DNA from: Candidatus Dormiibacterota bacterium
GTDB taxonomy: Bacteria; Chloroflexota; Dormibacteria; Aeolococcales; Bog-877
Direction: 5' to 3'
Length of the DNA: 6,767 bases
Assembly: GCA_003132265.1 (NCBI GenBank)
Contig: PKXE01000164.1
Coordinates: 1 to 6,767, forward strand
Positions 5,826 to 6,767 of the stretch are shown piece by piece; within the stretch, counting starts at the first letter, position 1; each line of letters opens with the position of its first letter. The translations under genes and the position numbers were made by a program. Below the pieces are notes generated by a model. The model worked only from the letters and a program-made list of their open reading frames with translations. It did not search any database and was not told the origin of the DNA.

Positions 5826-6746
5826 CAGCTCGGCCCGGAGACCGACCAGCGCCGTCTCGGCCTCGGCCCGCATCTGGGGGCCGACCGGGCGCGCCGAGAA
5901 CCGGGCGGCCTCGAAGAGGCCGGTCAGCCGCACCAGGGCCCCGCGACTGGCCGCCAGCCGGGTCAGCACCCGCTCCAGATATTCCAAGGGAGTCTCGAAC
6001 GCCAGAGCGGGCAGCCCGACCCCGGCCAGCACCCTCTCCATCCGCTGGTAGGCAGCGATGACCGCTTGGCGGGGGTCGGTCCCAGCGGCGAGTTCCGCGA
6101 GACTCTGGTCGATGGCCGAGGTGAGGTCCTGGGGCAGCTCCGGGGACTCGGCCTCCTCGCCAGCTGGCGCTCTCCGCGAACGGAGCCGGCCCACCACGAT
6201 GACCAGCAGCGCCACCAGCCCCACCGCCGCCGCGAGGGCAGTCGCCTCGGGCACCGTCACGGCCCCGACCTTGGACACAAAGTGCTGGCGCGGTAAGGCC
6301 AGTGGCCCACCCCCGGCGTGGGCGGAGCCAACCCGCCGGGCCCGGTGCTCCAACAGCCAGAAAAATGTGGCCCCCTGAGCCAGCAGAACCAGGACGGGGA
6401 TCGCGACCAGCCGCAGCACCAGGCGACGGCTCATCCGCGGCACCTGGGCACCGCGCTGGCCGGCCTCTCGCAACCGGCGCCAGGGGGCGTACCCCAGGGC
6501 CAGCACCAAGATCAGCTCGAACGCCGCCACGATGACCACCAGCAGCACCTGGAAGGTGGAACCGAGCAGGGCGGCACCGAGCCCCCGGTTGGGCACCCCG
6601 CTGGGACCGAGCGAGTAGTGGGCTCGAACAGAGAGCGCCACCACCACCAGGAGAGCTAGGACCGAGAGCGCGAGCAGCCGTCGAGAGCCCCTCGGCGCTC
6701 CGGGATCGGGGGACTCCGAGCCGAGTCTGGACACCTCAGACCTCAC
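5817..6746 (-). CDS. Multi-pass membrane protein with C-terminal DUF4129 domain
   Basis: From GTG 6746 the protein has 309 residues. Four membrane helices lie near 23-40, 62-86, 109-132 and 167-187. A charged linker (188-215) leads to the DUF4129 domain (about 220-305), recognised by DPRQAVIAAYQRMERVL, the ETPLEYLERVL segment, LTGLFEAARFS and the closing helix AETALVGLRAEL. DUF4129 domains are often the C-terminus of transglutaminase-like membrane proteins of the TgpA type or stand in separate proteins beside MoxR and DUF58 genes; here there is no transglutaminase part. The frame stays open upstream to the window edge, so an earlier start cannot be ruled out. GTG 6746 is preferred because GGGAAG lies ten bases upstream and the start would overlap a possible upstream stop as GTGA. 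A second GTG at 6734 is also possible. It is the first visible gene of the MoxR operon, with a 73-base gap before the next. Function unknown; a membrane component of the system is inferred. Confidence 0.88.
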   Translation of the reverse strand: MRSEVSRLGSESPDPGAPRGSRRLLALSVLALLVVVALSVRAHYSLGPSGVPNRGLGAALLGSTFQVLLVVIVAAFELILVLALGYAPWRRLREAGQRGAQVPRMSRRLVLRLVAIPVLVLLAQGATFFWLLEHRARRVGSAHAGGGPLALPRQHFVSKVGAVTVPEATALAAAVGLVALLVIVVGRLRSRRAPAGEEAESPELPQDLTSAIDQSLAELAAGTDPRQAVIAAYQRMERVLAGVGLPALAFETPLEYLERVLTRLAASRGALVRLTGLFEAARFSARPVGPQMRAEAETALVGLRAELSG

Positions 6747-6767
6747 CCAAAATGAACTTCCCGAGCC
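6743..6767 (-). CDS. Possible 3' tail of an upstream operon gene
   Basis: In one minus-strand frame the window edge to the TGA at 6745-6743 reads A-R-E-V-H-F-G-stop with no break. This stop would overlap GTG 6746 of the DUF4129 gene as GTGA, the same junction style seen at other genes here. Seven codons are too few for any identification, and an open frame this short is easily chance. Confidence 0.25.

Overview
The window is very GC-rich, with third codon positions dominated by G and C, and it is almost fully coding. The proteins look most like those of Actinobacteriota: an M16 peptidase with an NRPYGGF segment, a MoxR ATPase with TPDLMPSDITGSS and NLLLADEINRSP segments, and a DUF58 protein with a VDSFAD strand. 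The phylum call is an inference from protein character. No rRNA, tRNA, CRISPR array, insertion sequence or phage gene is visible.

The left third (1-2411, plus strand) holds two M16 zinc-peptidase family genes that overlap by 4 bases (GTGA). The first is cut by the window edge. Its visible part carries the glutamate-rich third-ligand region, but it lacks the arginine/tyrosine substrate-binding pair of the C-terminal half. The second lacks the HxxEH zinc motif but has a clear R...Y pair. This is the pattern of a heterodimeric M16B peptidase with its active site split between two subunits.

The right two thirds (2441-6746, minus strand) is one compact operon, read from right to left: a four-helix membrane protein with a C-terminal DUF4129 domain; a small two-helix membrane protein of unknown function; a MoxR-family AAA+ ATPase; a DUF58 (von Willebrand A-like) membrane protein; and a small polytopic membrane protein of unknown function. 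The last three junctions are overlaps: ATGA, TTGA, and one whose exact start is unclear. The only real gap is 73 bases, between the DUF4129 gene and the two-helix gene. By family knowledge, MoxR ATPases work as chaperones or remodelling factors with vWA-type partners. The inferred system is therefore a membrane-anchored MoxR/DUF58 complex with three membrane accessories, probably acting at the cell envelope; its substrate is unknown.

The two blocks converge, with 29 bases between stop codons and no recognisable T-tract terminator. The least described parts are the two small membrane proteins of the MoxR operon. The peptidase pair and the MoxR/DUF58/DUF4129 core are recognisable families.
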